64,000 nucleotides of DNA, from positions 558,001-622,000 of the forward strand of contig NZ_PXYG01000002.1 of assembly GCF_003012775.1 (NCBI RefSeq), read 5' to 3'. This document shows positions 18,324 through 28,110 of this stretch, in pieces. A program made the position numbers and the translations under genes. This DNA is from Zobellella endophytica (GTDB taxonomy: Bacteria; Pseudomonadota; Gammaproteobacteria; Enterobacterales; Aeromonadaceae). Numbering within the stretch: the stretch's first letter is position 1; each line of letters opens with the position of its first letter. The notes below the pieces were generated by a model. That model had not been told where the DNA came from and did no database searches. It saw only the letters and a program-made list of their open reading frames with translations.

Positions 18324-20351
18324 TCAGAGGCTGTCGTGCACGATACGGGGGGTGACGAAGATAATCAACTCGCGCTTGGCGTTGTTGTCCCTGGTGGTCT
18401 TGAACAGGTTGCCGACCACCGGAATGTCGCCCAGCACCGGTACCTTGGTGACGTTGCGGGTGATGTTCTGCTGGAAGATGCCGCCCAGCACTAGGGTTTC
18501 GCCGTCGTTCACCAGCACCTGGGTAGTGATCGACTGGGTGTTGATGGCCACCGCCTCGCCCCCGGTGGCCTGCGGGATCCGCTCGCCGATGGTGTCCTGG
18601 GTGACGGTCAGATCCAGCACCACCCTGTTGTCCGGGGTGATCTGCGGGGTGACCCTGAGGCTGAGCACCGCATCCTGGAACTCCACCTCGGTACCGGCGT
18701 TGCTGGTGGAGGAAAACGGGATCTGGGTGCCCTGCTCGATCAACGCCGGTTTCTGGTTGGAGGTGGTCACCCGGGGGCTGGCGATGATCTCGGCGCGGTT
18801 TTCCCGCTCCAGCGCCGACAGCTCCAGATCCAGGATGCGGCCGCCGCCGAGCTTGGCTATCTGGAAGGCGATATTGCCCGCCGCACCGGCCACCGGCAGG
18901 TTAACGTTGAGCGAGTTATCCACGGCGCTGCGCAGCCCTTCCAGGGTACCGCTGACCGACTGCTGATTGCGGTTGCCGCTGGTGCTGGTGGTGTTGCTGT
19001 AACCCCAGCGCACTCCAAAGGCTTCTTCAAAGCCGTCGTCGATGGTCACCATCCGCGCCTCGATCACCACCTGCTTGATGGGAATATCGAGCAGCTCCAG
19101 CATGCGGCGAATATTGTCGATGCTTTCCCGGGTGTCCTTGATCACCAGGGTGTTGGTCCTGTCATCCACCGCGATAGCCCCGCGCTCGGTCAGCAGCCGG
19201 GTGCTCTCGTTACTCAGCAGCGCCACCACATCGGTGGCCTTGGCGTAGTTCACCTGCAGGAATTCGGTCACCAGCGGCGCCAGCACCTCCTGGGCCTGGC
19301 GGTTCTCCAGCTGCTGCTGCTCCTGCTGGGCCAGTTCGGCGGCCGGGGCGATCAGCAGTATGTTGCCGTCCAGCCGCTTGTCCAGTCCGCGCACCTGCAG
19401 GATGATGTCCAGCGCCTGCTCCCAGGGCACGCCGTCCAGGCGCAGGGTGATATTGCCCTGCACCGAATCGGTGGTGACCAGGTTGAAGTTGTTAAAGTCG
19501 GCGATCAGCTGCAACACGGTGCGCACCGGAATATCCTGGAAATTCATCGAGATAGGCTTACCGGTGTAACGACGCCGATCATCGTTTGCCACCGCGGCGG
19601 CGGCGGCCGGCCGGGCCACTTCCAGCACGAACATGCGCTCGGACTGATCGTAGCGGTAGTCGAAGGCGCCCGTGGTCTCCACCGTCAGCAGGGCGGTGCC
19701 CCTGTCGCGGGAGCTGGTGATCCTGCTGACCACGGTGGCGAAATCGTTGACGTCCAGGGCCTGCAGCAGCTCATCGGGAATATGGGTATTGTGGAACTGG
19801 GCGATCAGCTGATTGCCGCGCACCTGCATGTCCACGGCGGCACTGGACTTGTCCAGGTTGACCAGCACCTGGCCCTGGCCGTCGCGGCCGCGGCGAAAAT
19901 CGACCCCGGTAATCGAATTGATGGCGCCGGGCGGCAGGGTAGCGCCGCTACTGCTGGTGCCGCTCACCGCCCGCCCCAGCAACAGGCGCAGGCTGTTATC
20001 CTCGACCGTGACCTGATAGGGCTGTACCCTGTCCATGCCAACCGCCACCTCCAGGTTGCGGCCGACCCGGCGTACATCCACCAGCTCGATGCCCTGGCGC
20101 TCGATGGGAATCACGTTTTCCCGCAGGGCCGAGCGGCCATCGGGGATCTGCAGCACCAGCCGGTCCGGCTGATAGCGCATCAGCTCGGTGACGCCCAGGG
20201 GCGGCATGTCGAACTCCAGTTCCAGCAGCAGTTGGTCTCCGGTCAGCGGATTGACTTTGAGGCTCTCCAGGCTCACCGCCTGGGCCCGTCCCACCAGCAT
20301 AAGAGCACACGCCACCAAGGCCATCCACTTAACACCCATGTGTCTTCTCAT
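18324..20351 (-). CDS. pilQ: Type IV pilus secretin PilQ
   Basis: A 675-residue outer-membrane secretin forming the pore through which the type IV pilus (and often DNA) passes. A signal peptide (about 1-25) is followed by two AMIN domains (about 28-110 and 148-245), an STN/N0 domain (about 262-325, with NFQDIPVRTVLQLIADFNNFNLV), a secretin N1 domain (about 345-405) and the C-terminal secretin domain (about 430-672, ending in VVGNLFKTT and ELIIFVTPRIV). GGGAG stands 6 nt ahead of the start at 20351. It is the last gene of pilMNOPQ. Confidence 0.96.
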   Translation of the reverse strand: MRRHMGVKWMALVACALMLVGRAQAVSLESLKVNPLTGDQLLLELEFDMPPLGVTELMRYQPDRLVLQIPDGRSALRENVIPIERQGIELVDVRRVGRNLEVAVGMDRVQPYQVTVEDNSLRLLLGRAVSGTSSSGATLPPGAINSITGVDFRRGRDGQGQVLVNLDKSSAAVDMQVRGNQLIAQFHNTHIPDELLQALDVNDFATVVSRITSSRDRGTALLTVETTGAFDYRYDQSERMFVLEVARPAAAAAVANDDRRRYTGKPISMNFQDIPVRTVLQLIADFNNFNLVTTDSVQGNITLRLDGVPWEQALDIILQVRGLDKRLDGNILLIAPAAELAQQEQQQLENRQAQEVLAPLVTEFLQVNYAKATDVVALLSNESTRLLTERGAIAVDDRTNTLVIKDTRESIDNIRRMLELLDIPIKQVVIEARMVTIDDGFEEAFGVRWGYSNTTSTSGNRNQQSVSGTLEGLRSAVDNSLNVNLPVAGAAGNIAFQIAKLGGGRILDLELSALERENRAEIIASPRVTTSNQKPALIEQGTQIPFSSTSNAGTEVEFQDAVLSLRVTPQITPDNRVVLDLTVTQDTIGERIPQATGGEAVAINTQSITTQVLVNDGETLVLGGIFQQNITRNVTKVPVLGDIPVVGNLFKTTRDNNAKRELIIFVTPRIVHDSL

Positions 20352-20372
20352 ATCGCACTCCCTGCGCTGTTA

Positions 20373-20888
20373 TTATCCGGCTTTGGACAACGTCAGTTTG
20401 GTATCCCGGGTATCCCAACACCCCTTGCCGTCGGGAATGTATTCTTTCAGCACCACTTCATTGCCGCTGATGCCGGTGACTTCACCGTGGTTCAGTCCCA
20501 TTCGCTGCTTGATGCCGACCCGGTAGGTGGTGCCGTCCCGGGCCTGGATCAGGGCCCACAACCCCTGGCTGTCGCCCAGTGTACCCCGCAGCGAGAGGTT
20601 ATCGAGCGAATACTGCTCCAGCGGCTCTTTCGGCTGGGTGAACGCCGGCTGGACACAGTCCGTGCTGGTGGCGGCGGTTTCCCGTACGTTTTCCGGCTGC
20701 GGCTCCACGAAGGGGCTGCGATCCGATTCCGGCCGGTAGGCTTCGGGCACGTATTCGTTCATTTCCGGCAACGGCTCGGGGGGCGCCGCCGGCCGGGCCT
20801 TGACCTCGGCCACGTACTGGCGCAGATCCCCCTCTTCCACACAGGCGGTCAGCGAGAGCAACAGGAGCAATAACAGGCGGTGTCTCAT
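20373..20888 (-). CDS. pilP: Type IV pilus lipoprotein PilP
   Basis: A 171-residue inner-membrane lipoprotein. The lipobox LTAC places the acylated cysteine at about residue 16. A disordered Pro/Glu-rich linker (about 30-80) leads to the compact beta domain (about 90-160, with DNLSLRGTLGDSQGLWALIQ) that contacts the PilQ N0 domain. It starts within a 4-bp overlap with pilO and ends 21 bp before pilQ. Confidence 0.93.
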   Translation of the reverse strand: MRHRLLLLLLLSLTACVEEGDLRQYVAEVKARPAAPPEPLPEMNEYVPEAYRPESDRSPFVEPQPENVRETAATSTDCVQPAFTQPKEPLEQYSLDNLSLRGTLGDSQGLWALIQARDGTTYRVGIKQRMGLNHGEVTGISGNEVVLKEYIPDGKGCWDTRDTKLTLSKAG

Positions 20889-21469
20889 GGCGCCTCCTGC
20901 TCATTGTATTTATAGGTCTTGGCGAGCATGCTCATGTTCAGTTGCTCGCCGGATGAACGGCTCAGGTTGAAGCTGTCGATGATGACGATACGCGGCAGCG
21001 CCGCCACGTCGGCCACGAACTGGCCCAGCTGATGGTAGTTGCCGCTGACGATGATCCGCATCGGCAGCTCGGTCGAGAACTCGCTGGGGCGCTCGGCCTC
21101 CCAGTTGATGCGCTCCAGCCGCAGGCCGTTGTCGGTGGCCACAAAGCTGATGTCGTCGAGCAGGCCGGCGATCTCCAGGCTGTTGGGCAGCTTGCGTAGC
21201 TGCGCCTCCAATTGGGTCTGCAAGTCTTCCAGTTGCTGCTGGTAGGCCCCGAGCGCCGACGCCTGCCGGGCCTTTTCCTCGAAGGCGGCCTTGAGCTGCA
21301 GCTCTTGGGCCCTGGTCCGGTCCAGCCGGGCCAGGCTGTCCTTGATAAAGAAGTAACCGATGGCGCCGGCCAGCACGGCGCAGACCAGGGCGATGGCCAC
21401 CAGCTTGGCCGATTTGGGCCACTGCCCGATGTTGTCGAAGTCCAGCTCGTTCACCTGTTGCCAGTTCAT
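20885..21469 (-). CDS. pilO: Type IV pilus alignment protein PilO
   Basis: A 194-residue bitopic inner-membrane protein: a short cytoplasmic N terminus, one transmembrane helix (about 22-42), a coiled coil (about 45-100) and a periplasmic ferredoxin-like domain (LPNSLEIAGLLDDISFVATDNGLRLERI onward, given here in outline). It heterodimerises with PilN in the alignment complex. Start and stop overlap the neighbouring genes by 4 bp each, showing tight operon structure. Confidence 0.93.
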   Translation of the reverse strand: MNWQQVNELDFDNIGQWPKSAKLVAIALVCAVLAGAIGYFFIKDSLARLDRTRAQELQLKAAFEEKARQASALGAYQQQLEDLQTQLEAQLRKLPNSLEIAGLLDDISFVATDNGLRLERINWEAERPSEFSTELPMRIIVSGNYHQLGQFVADVAALPRIVIIDSFNLSRSSGEQLNMSMLAKTYKYNEQEAP

Positions 21470-22026
21470 TGCATTTCTCCCGGGGTCGGTTCCCTTACCT
21501 GAAACAGCATGGAAAACTGGCTCAGCGCTATCGGCTGTACATCGCTGGCGAAAATCGAGCTGATCCTCGGCTCGCCCAGCCAGCCGGTATCCTCAATTTG
21601 CCGTATCATGTTCGCCACCCGGGTATAGGCTTCAGTTTTACCCACCACATCGATGCGGTTGGCGGCGACGTTCATCGAGCTCAGGTAGACGCCGGGGGGC
21701 ACCAGTTCGGGCATCTGGTTGAACAGCTTCACCGAAAAGTTGCGCCGCTGCTGGAAGGCGTCGATCAGCCGCATCCGCTCCAGCAGCTGGATCCGCTGCT
21801 CCTTGATATGCCGTATCTCCCCCAGTACCTGATCGAGCTTGACCGCTTCGGTCTGCAGGAACTGGTTGCGTTCCTGCTGCTGGGCGATTTGGCGATGGAT
21901 CCAGCCGTTGCCGAGCAGCATCAGCCCCACCGTCGCCAGGGCGGCGACGGCCAGGGTCACCAGGAATTGCTTCTTCTGCCGCGCCCTGACGCTGTCCCGC
22001 CAGGGCAAGAGGTTTATATTGGACAT
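21466..22026 (-). CDS. pilN: Type IV pilus alignment protein PilN
   Basis: A 186-residue bitopic protein that begins MSNINLLPWRDSVRARQKKQ. The INLLPWR motif is the PilM-binding peptide. A transmembrane helix (about 21-40) and coiled coil precede a periplasmic domain (PELVPPGVYLSSMNVAANRIDVVG in outline). It overlaps pilM by 13 bp and pilO by 4 bp. Confidence 0.94.
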   Translation of the reverse strand: MSNINLLPWRDSVRARQKKQFLVTLAVAALATVGLMLLGNGWIHRQIAQQQERNQFLQTEAVKLDQVLGEIRHIKEQRIQLLERMRLIDAFQQRRNFSVKLFNQMPELVPPGVYLSSMNVAANRIDVVGKTEAYTRVANMIRQIEDTGWLGEPRISSIFASDVQPIALSQFSMLFQVREPTPGEMQ

Positions 22027-23069
22027 GGTGTGAAACTCCTCAACGCCAGTCCCAGCGCCGTCATGTAGGCAGCGTCCCCGTCATCCGTCCGCTTGCCGCC
22101 GAGCAGATGACCGAAATCCGGCTGCAATACCGGCACGCTCAGTTCCTGCTCCAGTACCTTCGCCAGCCTGGGCACCCGACTACCGCCGCCGCTGAGAAAC
22201 AGCGCCGTCGGCGGCTTGTTGCCGGAACTGCTGCAAAAAAGCTGAATGTTGCGACGTATGTGCTGCAAGATAGCGGTGATGTGCTGTTGTTCCACGTCGT
22301 GCCTGAGCGCCTCGGGCAGGCGATTGTCGACCTTTTCCCGCTCGACCTCGTCCTCGGGCATGTCGGTGAGTTTGGCCAGCTCGCGGGTGAACTGGCCACC
22401 GCCGAAGTTTTGCAGCCGGCTGTGGATCACCTCGCCGTTTTCGACCACCGCAAAGGTCAGGCACTCGGCGCCGACATCCACCAGCGCCAGCATCTGGGCG
22501 CTGGTCTTCTGCGCCGTCAGGCAGGCATTCACCGCCCGGGCCAGCGCATGCACGCCGATGTCGACGACCTTGGTGTTCCAGCCGGCCTCCTGCAAGGCGG
22601 CGAGCCGGGTGGTGACGCTCTCGGTGCGGGCGGCGCTGAGCAGGATGTTTTCCCGCTCCGGGTGATTGGCGTTGATGCCCAGGGTTTCGTAGTCCAGGCT
22701 GATTTCATCGAGCGGGTAGGGAATATGCTGCTCAGCCTCGATCAATACCTGGTTTTCCAGCTCCTCCGCCGACAGGTTGCGCGGCACCAGTATCACCTTG
22801 GTGGTGACGCTGCTGCCGGTGACCGCGGTGGCGGCCTTGTCGTACCGGCTGTTCAGCTGGCGCCGGAGCTGTTTCAGGGCATGGGCCACCTGCGCCACGT
22901 CCTGCAACTGGTGATCGACGATACAGCCCTTGGGGGTGGGAATACTGGCGATGGCTTCGATCTGGTAGTGGCCTTCACTGCCCTTGAGCGCCACCGCCTT
23001 GATGCTGCTGGAGCCGAAGTCGACTCCGACCATCCACTGGAAATCCTTGTTCCTGAACAGGCTCAACAT
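22014..23069 (-). CDS. pilM: Type IV pilus actin-like protein PilM
   Basis: A 351-residue cytoplasmic actin-like ATPase-fold protein that binds the PilN N-terminal peptide. Visible features are the phosphate-1 loop region VDFGSSSIKAVALKG (about 17-31), the central LALVDVGAECLTFAVVENG strand-loop (phosphate 2) and the adenosine-binding LFLSGGGSRVPRL. It is the first gene of the pilus operon. It is divergent from mrcA across 163 bp, the same arrangement as in pseudomonads and vibrios. Confidence 0.95.
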   Translation of the reverse strand: MLSLFRNKDFQWMVGVDFGSSSIKAVALKGSEGHYQIEAIASIPTPKGCIVDHQLQDVAQVAHALKQLRRQLNSRYDKAATAVTGSSVTTKVILVPRNLSAEELENQVLIEAEQHIPYPLDEISLDYETLGINANHPERENILLSAARTESVTTRLAALQEAGWNTKVVDIGVHALARAVNACLTAQKTSAQMLALVDVGAECLTFAVVENGEVIHSRLQNFGGGQFTRELAKLTDMPEDEVEREKVDNRLPEALRHDVEQQHITAILQHIRRNIQLFCSSSGNKPPTALFLSGGGSRVPRLAKVLEQELSVPVLQPDFGHLLGGKRTDDGDAAYMTALGLALRSFTPCPI

Positions 23070-23232
23070 AGGCGTCCATGCGTTTGTTGTTATTGGTCTT
23101 AGTAAGGATAGACGGACTCAACCAGCCGGATGAAATTATTGCGTAGAAAAACAAAGCGCTCGAATAAAGCGGCTAACACAGGATATACTTGCTCGCTATT
23201 GGTTAAAAAATGATTTGTCGGGTTCTCGCTCC

Positions 23233-25611
23233 ATGCTCAAATGGCTTTCTCGCCTGTTCTTGTTCGGTCTCTTCTTGGTTTTTTGTGGTGTTGCCGCCAT
23301 CTTTGTGGTGTATCAGCAGCTCAGGCCGGAATTGCCGGATGTGTCCACGCTCAGGGATGTGCGTCTGGAAACCCCCATGCGTGTCTTCAGCCAGGATGGC
23401 GAGTTGATCTCCCAGTACGGGGAGCAGCGGCGTAATCCCATCGCCATCGAGCAGATGCCGCCGCAGTTGATCGCGGCCTTTCTGGCCACCGAGGACGCCC
23501 GTTTCTATGAACACCCGGGCATCGATCCCATCGGTATCACCCGGGCCGCGGTGATCTGGCTGACCACCGGGGAAAAGCGCCAGGGCGCCAGTACCATCAC
23601 CCAGCAGGTGGCCAGGAACTTCTTCCTGAGCCGGGAAAAGACCGTGATCCGCAAGATCAAGGAGATCTTCCTCGCCCTGCATATCGAGAGCCTGCTCACC
23701 AAGGACGAGATCCTGGAGCTGTACCTCAACAAGATCCCGCTCGGTCACCGCTCCCACGGCGTCGCCGCCGCCGCCCAGGTGTATTATGGCAAGACCCTGG
23801 ACCAGTTGACCCTGGCGGAAATGGCGATGATCGCCGGCCTGCCCCAGGCGCCCTCCGTCCTCAATCCCATCCGCTCCCCCCAACGGGCGGGCGAGCGCCG
23901 GGCCCTGGTGTTGGGCCGCATGCTGGAAACCGGCAAGATCAGCCAGGCCGAGTACGACCAGGCCATGGCCGAGCCGGTGGCGGCCCGCTACCATGGCGCG
24001 GAAATCACCCTCAACGCCCCCTACCTGGCGGAGATGGCGCACCAGTTCGCCCTCACCCTCTTCGGTGATGAAGCCTATACCCGCGGCCTGAACATCTATA
24101 CCACCGTGTACGCGGACGAACAGCAGGCCGCCACCCAGGCGCTGGTCGACGGCCTGCTGGCCTACGACCTGCGCCATGGCTATCGCGGTCCGGTCGAGCA
24201 ACTGTGGCAGGGCACTCCCTGGGGCGCGGAGCGGATCCGCCAGCACCTAGATGAACAGCCCGGCTACTGGCCGCTGGAGCCGGCGGTGGTCACCGCCGTC
24301 GCCGAGCGCAGCGCCACCATGGTGGTCAAGGGCAAGGGCGAGCGCAGTCTCGACTGGGACGGTATCAAGTGGGCCCGGCGCTATATCGCCGACAACCGCC
24401 AGGGCAATGCCCCCCGCCAGGCAAAAGACATCCTGGCCAGCGGGGATCAGATCTGGGTCCGCCCCCTGGGCGAGGGCTGGATGCTGGCCCAGCTGCCGGA
24501 CATCAACGGCGCCCTGGTGGCGCTGGAGCCCCACAGCGGCGCGGTTACCGCCCTGGTCGGCGGCTTCAACTTCACCCTCAACAAGTTCAACCGGGCCGAG
24601 CAGGCCGAGCGGCAGATGGGATCCAACATCAAGCCGTTCATCTATTCCGCCGCCCTCGACAACGGCTTCACCCTGGCGAGCATGGTCAACGATGCCCCCA
24701 TCAACCACTGGGACGCGGGCAGCGGCAACGCCTGGCGGCCGCGCAATTCGCCTAATGTCTACGACGGCCCCATCCGGGTGCGCGAGGCCCTGGCTCGCTC
24801 CAAAAACGTGGTGTCCATCCGCCTGCTGCGCGACACCGGCATCCCCGTGGCCATGCAGCGGCTGAATGATTTCGGCTTCAACACCGCCCGCATCCCCGCC
24901 ACCGAAAGCCTTGCCTTGGGGTCGCCGTCGGCCACCCCGCTGGAAATGGCGACCGGCTACGCCGCCTTCGCCAATGGCGGCAGCAAGGTCACGCCCTTTG
25001 TGGTGGAACGCATCGAGGATGCGCACGGGCAGGTGCTGTACCAGTCCAAGCCGGTGGTCACACCGATCATCAGCCCGGAAAACGCCTTTCTGGTGACCGA
25101 TGCCCTCAGCTCTGCCATCTGGGGCGGCAGCAGCAGCGGACGGCGCTGGAACGGCACCGGCTGGCGGGCTGGCCGGGCCCTGGAGCGCAAGGATATCGCC
25201 GGCAAAACCGGCACCACCAACGACTCCCGCGACGCCTGGTTCTCCGGCTTTACCCCCGACCGGGTGGCCACCGCCTGGGTCGGCTTCGACGACTTCGGCC
25301 GTCCCCTGGGCCGCACCGCCCATAATCCCAACCTGGGATCGGAGCAGGTGGCCGGTGGTGAATTCGGGGCCAGCACCGCCCTGCCCATCTGGATCGACTA
25401 CATGAAGGTGGCGCTCAAGGACTTCCCCGAACGCCAGCGCCCGGTGCCGGAAAAGCTGGTGACGGTGAACATCGACACCGGCAGCGGCCTGCGTACCGAT
25501 GGCCGGGGGCTGACCGAGTACTTTGTGGAAGGCAGCGAGCCCAGACGCTATGGCCGGGCCGGCGGCAGCCAGCAGTTCGGCGGCACCAGCATCACCGATG
25601 AACTGTTCTGA
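23233..25611 (+). CDS. mrcA: Penicillin-binding protein 1A
   Basis: A 792-residue bifunctional class A PBP that polymerises and cross-links peptidoglycan. An N-terminal membrane anchor (about 4-28) is followed by a GT51 glycosyltransferase with catalytic Glu in ATEDARFYEHPG (E87) and QGASTITQQVARN, an OB-like insert (about 320-400), and the transpeptidase with SxxK at S464-K467 (GSNIKPF), SKN near 523 and KTG at 658. ATG at 23233 is chosen by alignment to other PBP1A starts; a TTG six codons upstream is possible and neither has a strong ribosome site. It is divergent from pilM. Confidence 0.96.
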   Translation: MLKWLSRLFLFGLFLVFCGVAAIFVVYQQLRPELPDVSTLRDVRLETPMRVFSQDGELISQYGEQRRNPIAIEQMPPQLIAAFLATEDARFYEHPGIDPIGITRAAVIWLTTGEKRQGASTITQQVARNFFLSREKTVIRKIKEIFLALHIESLLTKDEILELYLNKIPLGHRSHGVAAAAQVYYGKTLDQLTLAEMAMIAGLPQAPSVLNPIRSPQRAGERRALVLGRMLETGKISQAEYDQAMAEPVAARYHGAEITLNAPYLAEMAHQFALTLFGDEAYTRGLNIYTTVYADEQQAATQALVDGLLAYDLRHGYRGPVEQLWQGTPWGAERIRQHLDEQPGYWPLEPAVVTAVAERSATMVVKGKGERSLDWDGIKWARRYIADNRQGNAPRQAKDILASGDQIWVRPLGEGWMLAQLPDINGALVALEPHSGAVTALVGGFNFTLNKFNRAEQAERQMGSNIKPFIYSAALDNGFTLASMVNDAPINHWDAGSGNAWRPRNSPNVYDGPIRVREALARSKNVVSIRLLRDTGIPVAMQRLNDFGFNTARIPATESLALGSPSATPLEMATGYAAFANGGSKVTPFVVERIEDAHGQVLYQSKPVVTPIISPENAFLVTDALSSAIWGGSSSGRRWNGTGWRAGRALERKDIAGKTGTTNDSRDAWFSGFTPDRVATAWVGFDDFGRPLGRTAHNPNLGSEQVAGGEFGASTALPIWIDYMKVALKDFPERQRPVPEKLVTVNIDTGSGLRTDGRGLTEYFVEGSEPRRYGRAGGSQQFGGTSITDELF

Positions 25612-25638
25612 CAGCGGGGCCAGAGGCCCCTGCTTCAA

Positions 25639-26532
25639 TTACAGCAGGGTATTGACCAGTTGCCCGATCACCTTGGCCATTTCGTTGAAACAGGGCCGCC
25701 GCACCGAATGAATGCGGTACAGCAACGAGATGGTACGGCTCGGCTCCGGATCGGCAACGGGTACATAGTTCACCCCCAGCCCGCCGTTGTGGCGGCCGAT
25801 GGCGAGGCGGGGGATCAGGGTCATGCCTGATCCGGCCGCCACCATGTTGCGCAGGGTTTCCAGGCTGGTCGCCTGGAAATGATTGTCTTCCCCCACCCCG
25901 GCGGCAAAGCAAAAGCCCATGGCCTGATCCCGCAGGCAATGACCGTCTTCCAGCATCAGCAGCTTCTCGCCTTTCAGCTCGTTCAGACTGATACGCTCGC
26001 GCCCGGCCCAGGCGTGATCCGCCGGCAGCGCCAGCATCATCGGCTCGTCATACAGCGGCAGGGAGCCGAAATTATCCATATTGTCGAGCTGGGCCAGGAT
26101 CAGGCAGTCCAGCTCGCCGTCCGCCAACTGCTTCAGCAGCACCTGGGTCTGGGCCTCGTACAGGTAGATATGCAGCTCGGGAAAGTGCTGCTTGAGGGCG
26201 GGAATGATATGCGGCAGCAGGTAAGGCCCCACGGTGGGGATCAGGCCGATATGCAGCTCGCCGGACATCGGCTCGGTAAAGGTACGGGCGATGTCCCGGA
26301 GTTCCTTGGTGGCCGCCAGTACCCGCCGCGCCTGGGCGGTAATGGCCTCCCCCGCCGGGGTGAACAGCACCCTGCGCGAGGTCCGCTCCATCAGCAGCAC
26401 CCCCAGTTCGTCCTCCAGCTTGCGCAACTGGCCGCTCAGGGTCGGCTGGCTGACAAAACACTTTTCCGCCGCCTTGCGAAAATGCCGCTCCTCGGCCAGC
26501 GCCACCAGATATTCGAGATCCCTTAAATTCAC
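25639..26532 (-). CDS. oxyR: Hydrogen peroxide-sensing regulator OxyR
   Basis: A 297-residue LysR-type activator. The N-terminal helix-turn-helix (RHFRKAAEKCFVSQPTLS, about 17-34) is highly OxyR-like. The redox pair is conserved at the same numbers as in E. coli: C199 and C208 in the block GHCLRDQAMGFCF. It therefore should form the peroxide-induced disulfide and activate antioxidant genes. It lies 72 bp after an Lpd-like disulfide reductase gene and may be cotranscribed with it and the peroxiredoxin fusion gene. Confidence 0.96.
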   Translation of the reverse strand: MNLRDLEYLVALAEERHFRKAAEKCFVSQPTLSGQLRKLEDELGVLLMERTSRRVLFTPAGEAITAQARRVLAATKELRDIARTFTEPMSGELHIGLIPTVGPYLLPHIIPALKQHFPELHIYLYEAQTQVLLKQLADGELDCLILAQLDNMDNFGSLPLYDEPMMLALPADHAWAGRERISLNELKGEKLLMLEDGHCLRDQAMGFCFAAGVGEDNHFQATSLETLRNMVAAGSGMTLIPRLAIGRHNGGLGVNYVPVADPEPSRTISLLYRIHSVRRPCFNEMAKVIGQLVNTLL

Positions 26533-26604
26533 GTTTTCACCGTTATACTGACGTTTAGCGCCAATAGTTACCGATCTGGCGGTAAATAGAAAGGCCCGCC
26601 GGGG

Positions 26605-28053
26605 CTAGTCGCCCACCCCGCACTCCATGCAGCGATCGACCATCGCCGGCCCCCGGTGCAGCCCGGCGTTGAGATCCCGCAGCGCCGTGCGCACGCCTTC
26701 TTCGATCACCGGATGGTAAAACGGCATCTCCAGCATTTGTGCCACCGTCATCCGGCTCTGGTGCGCCCAAGCCAGCAGATGCGCCAGGTGTTCGGCTTCC
26801 GGGGCACTCATCTCGGCCCCCAGAAACAGTCCGCTGCCCTGCTCCGCATAGAGCCGCAGCATCCCCCGGTTGCGCAGCACCACCCGGCTGCGGCCCTGAT
26901 CCTCGAAAGAGGCCTGGCCGATGGCAAAAAAGCCGCCACCACCGTAGCGTCGCTCCAGCTCCCGGTAGCCGGCGCCCACCATGGCAATCTGGGGATCGGT
27001 AAACACCACCGCCAGTCGGCTGTGCCGCAGGCCGGCCCGGATATCGGGAAAGCGGCCGGCGTTGTCCCCCGCTATCCGCCCCTGAGCGTTGGCTTCGTGC
27101 AGCAACGGAAGCTGGTTGCTGGCGTCACCGGCCACGAAGATATGGGGCAGGCTGGTCTGCAGGGTGTAGGCGTCGGCCAGCGGTACCCCTTTATCGTCCA
27201 GCGCCATGCCGAGCCGCTCCAGCCCCAGCCGCTCGACGTTGGGGAGGCGGCCGGTCGCGGCGATCACCAGATCTACCCGAATGCGCTCGCTGACGCCCTC
27301 GGCGTCGAGGAAGTCGATGTCCACCCCGTCCGCCACCCGCTCCATCCGGCCGACCCTGGCATCCGCATCCAGAAAGAATTCCCCGGCAAACCCCTTGCCG
27401 GCACAGGCCATCACCACCGGATCCGTCAGCCCCGCCAACTGGCCGCCGACCCCGAACATCCACACCTTCACCCCGAGCCGGTGCAACGCCTGCCCCAGTT
27501 CGAGGCCGATGACGCCGGGGCCGAACACCGCCACCGACCGGGGCAGCCGGTCCCACTCGAACACATCATCGCTGACCTGCAGCAGGGTGCCCAGCTCGCG
27601 CCAGGCGTCGGGAAAGGTAGGCCGTGAACCGGTGGCGATCACCAGCGAAGTAGCGGTAATACGGGTGTGTTCGTCCACCATCAGGGTATGCTGGTCCACA
27701 AAACGGGCATGGCCGGCCACCTTGTCTTGCGCCGGTATCGAGTCAATCGATGCCAGCACCAGGCCCACGAAACGATCCCGTTCGGCTTTCACCCGGGACA
27801 TGACCTGCCGGCCGTCGATCCTGAACTCCCCCGGGTGGACGCCGAAGGCGGGCGCCTCGGCGACCCGGTGGGCGCTGTCGGCCGCGGCGATCAGCAGCTT
27901 GGACGGCATGCAGCCCACCCGCGCACAGGTGGTGCCATAGCGGCCGCCCTCTATCATGACCACTTTCTTGTGGTGAGCCCGGGCGGTGCGATAGGCGGCC
28001 AGGCCGGCGGTGCCGCTGCCGATGATGACCACGTCGGCGGTGATGTGCTTCAT
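26605..28053 (-). CDS. Dihydrolipoamide dehydrogenase-like pyridine nucleotide-disulfide oxidoreductase
   Basis: A 482-residue flavoprotein disulfide reductase. The FAD-binding motif GSGTAGLAA is at 12-20, the redox-active disulfide C43/C48 lies in TTCARVGCMPSKLL, and a NAD(P)-binding VFGPGVIGLELG follows near 175. The FAD motif VAGDASNQLPLLHEANAQG is near 310, and the catalytic HP dyad is H447-P448 with Glu at 451/452. It is not next to any 2-oxoacid dehydrogenase gene; instead it lies between a peroxiredoxin-glutaredoxin fusion and oxyR, so a role in recycling that antioxidant system is inferred. A short C-terminal tail ends with C475-M-E-C478, a second possible redox or metal pair. Confidence 0.88.
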   Translation of the reverse strand: MKHITADVVIIGSGTAGLAAYRTARAHHKKVVMIEGGRYGTTCARVGCMPSKLLIAAADSAHRVAEAPAFGVHPGEFRIDGRQVMSRVKAERDRFVGLVLASIDSIPAQDKVAGHARFVDQHTLMVDEHTRITATSLVIATGSRPTFPDAWRELGTLLQVSDDVFEWDRLPRSVAVFGPGVIGLELGQALHRLGVKVWMFGVGGQLAGLTDPVVMACAGKGFAGEFFLDADARVGRMERVADGVDIDFLDAEGVSERIRVDLVIAATGRLPNVERLGLERLGMALDDKGVPLADAYTLQTSLPHIFVAGDASNQLPLLHEANAQGRIAGDNAGRFPDIRAGLRHSRLAVVFTDPQIAMVGAGYRELERRYGGGGFFAIGQASFEDQGRSRVVLRNRGMLRLYAEQGSGLFLGAEMSAPEAEHLAHLLAWAHQSRMTVAQMLEMPFYHPVIEEGVRTALRDLNAGLHRGPAMVDRCMECGVGD

Positions 28054-28110
28054 GGGCAGAAACCTCCGTGCAACAGGGATGAAAAAAGCTCGCGCCCCTT
28101 TTACCCTAGT

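Noticed and set aside
26605-28053. Calling the flavoprotein lpdA
   Set aside because: The fold and redox motif agree, but it is not with pyruvate or 2-oxoglutarate dehydrogenase genes and has an atypical C-terminal tail, so only a family-level name is supported.
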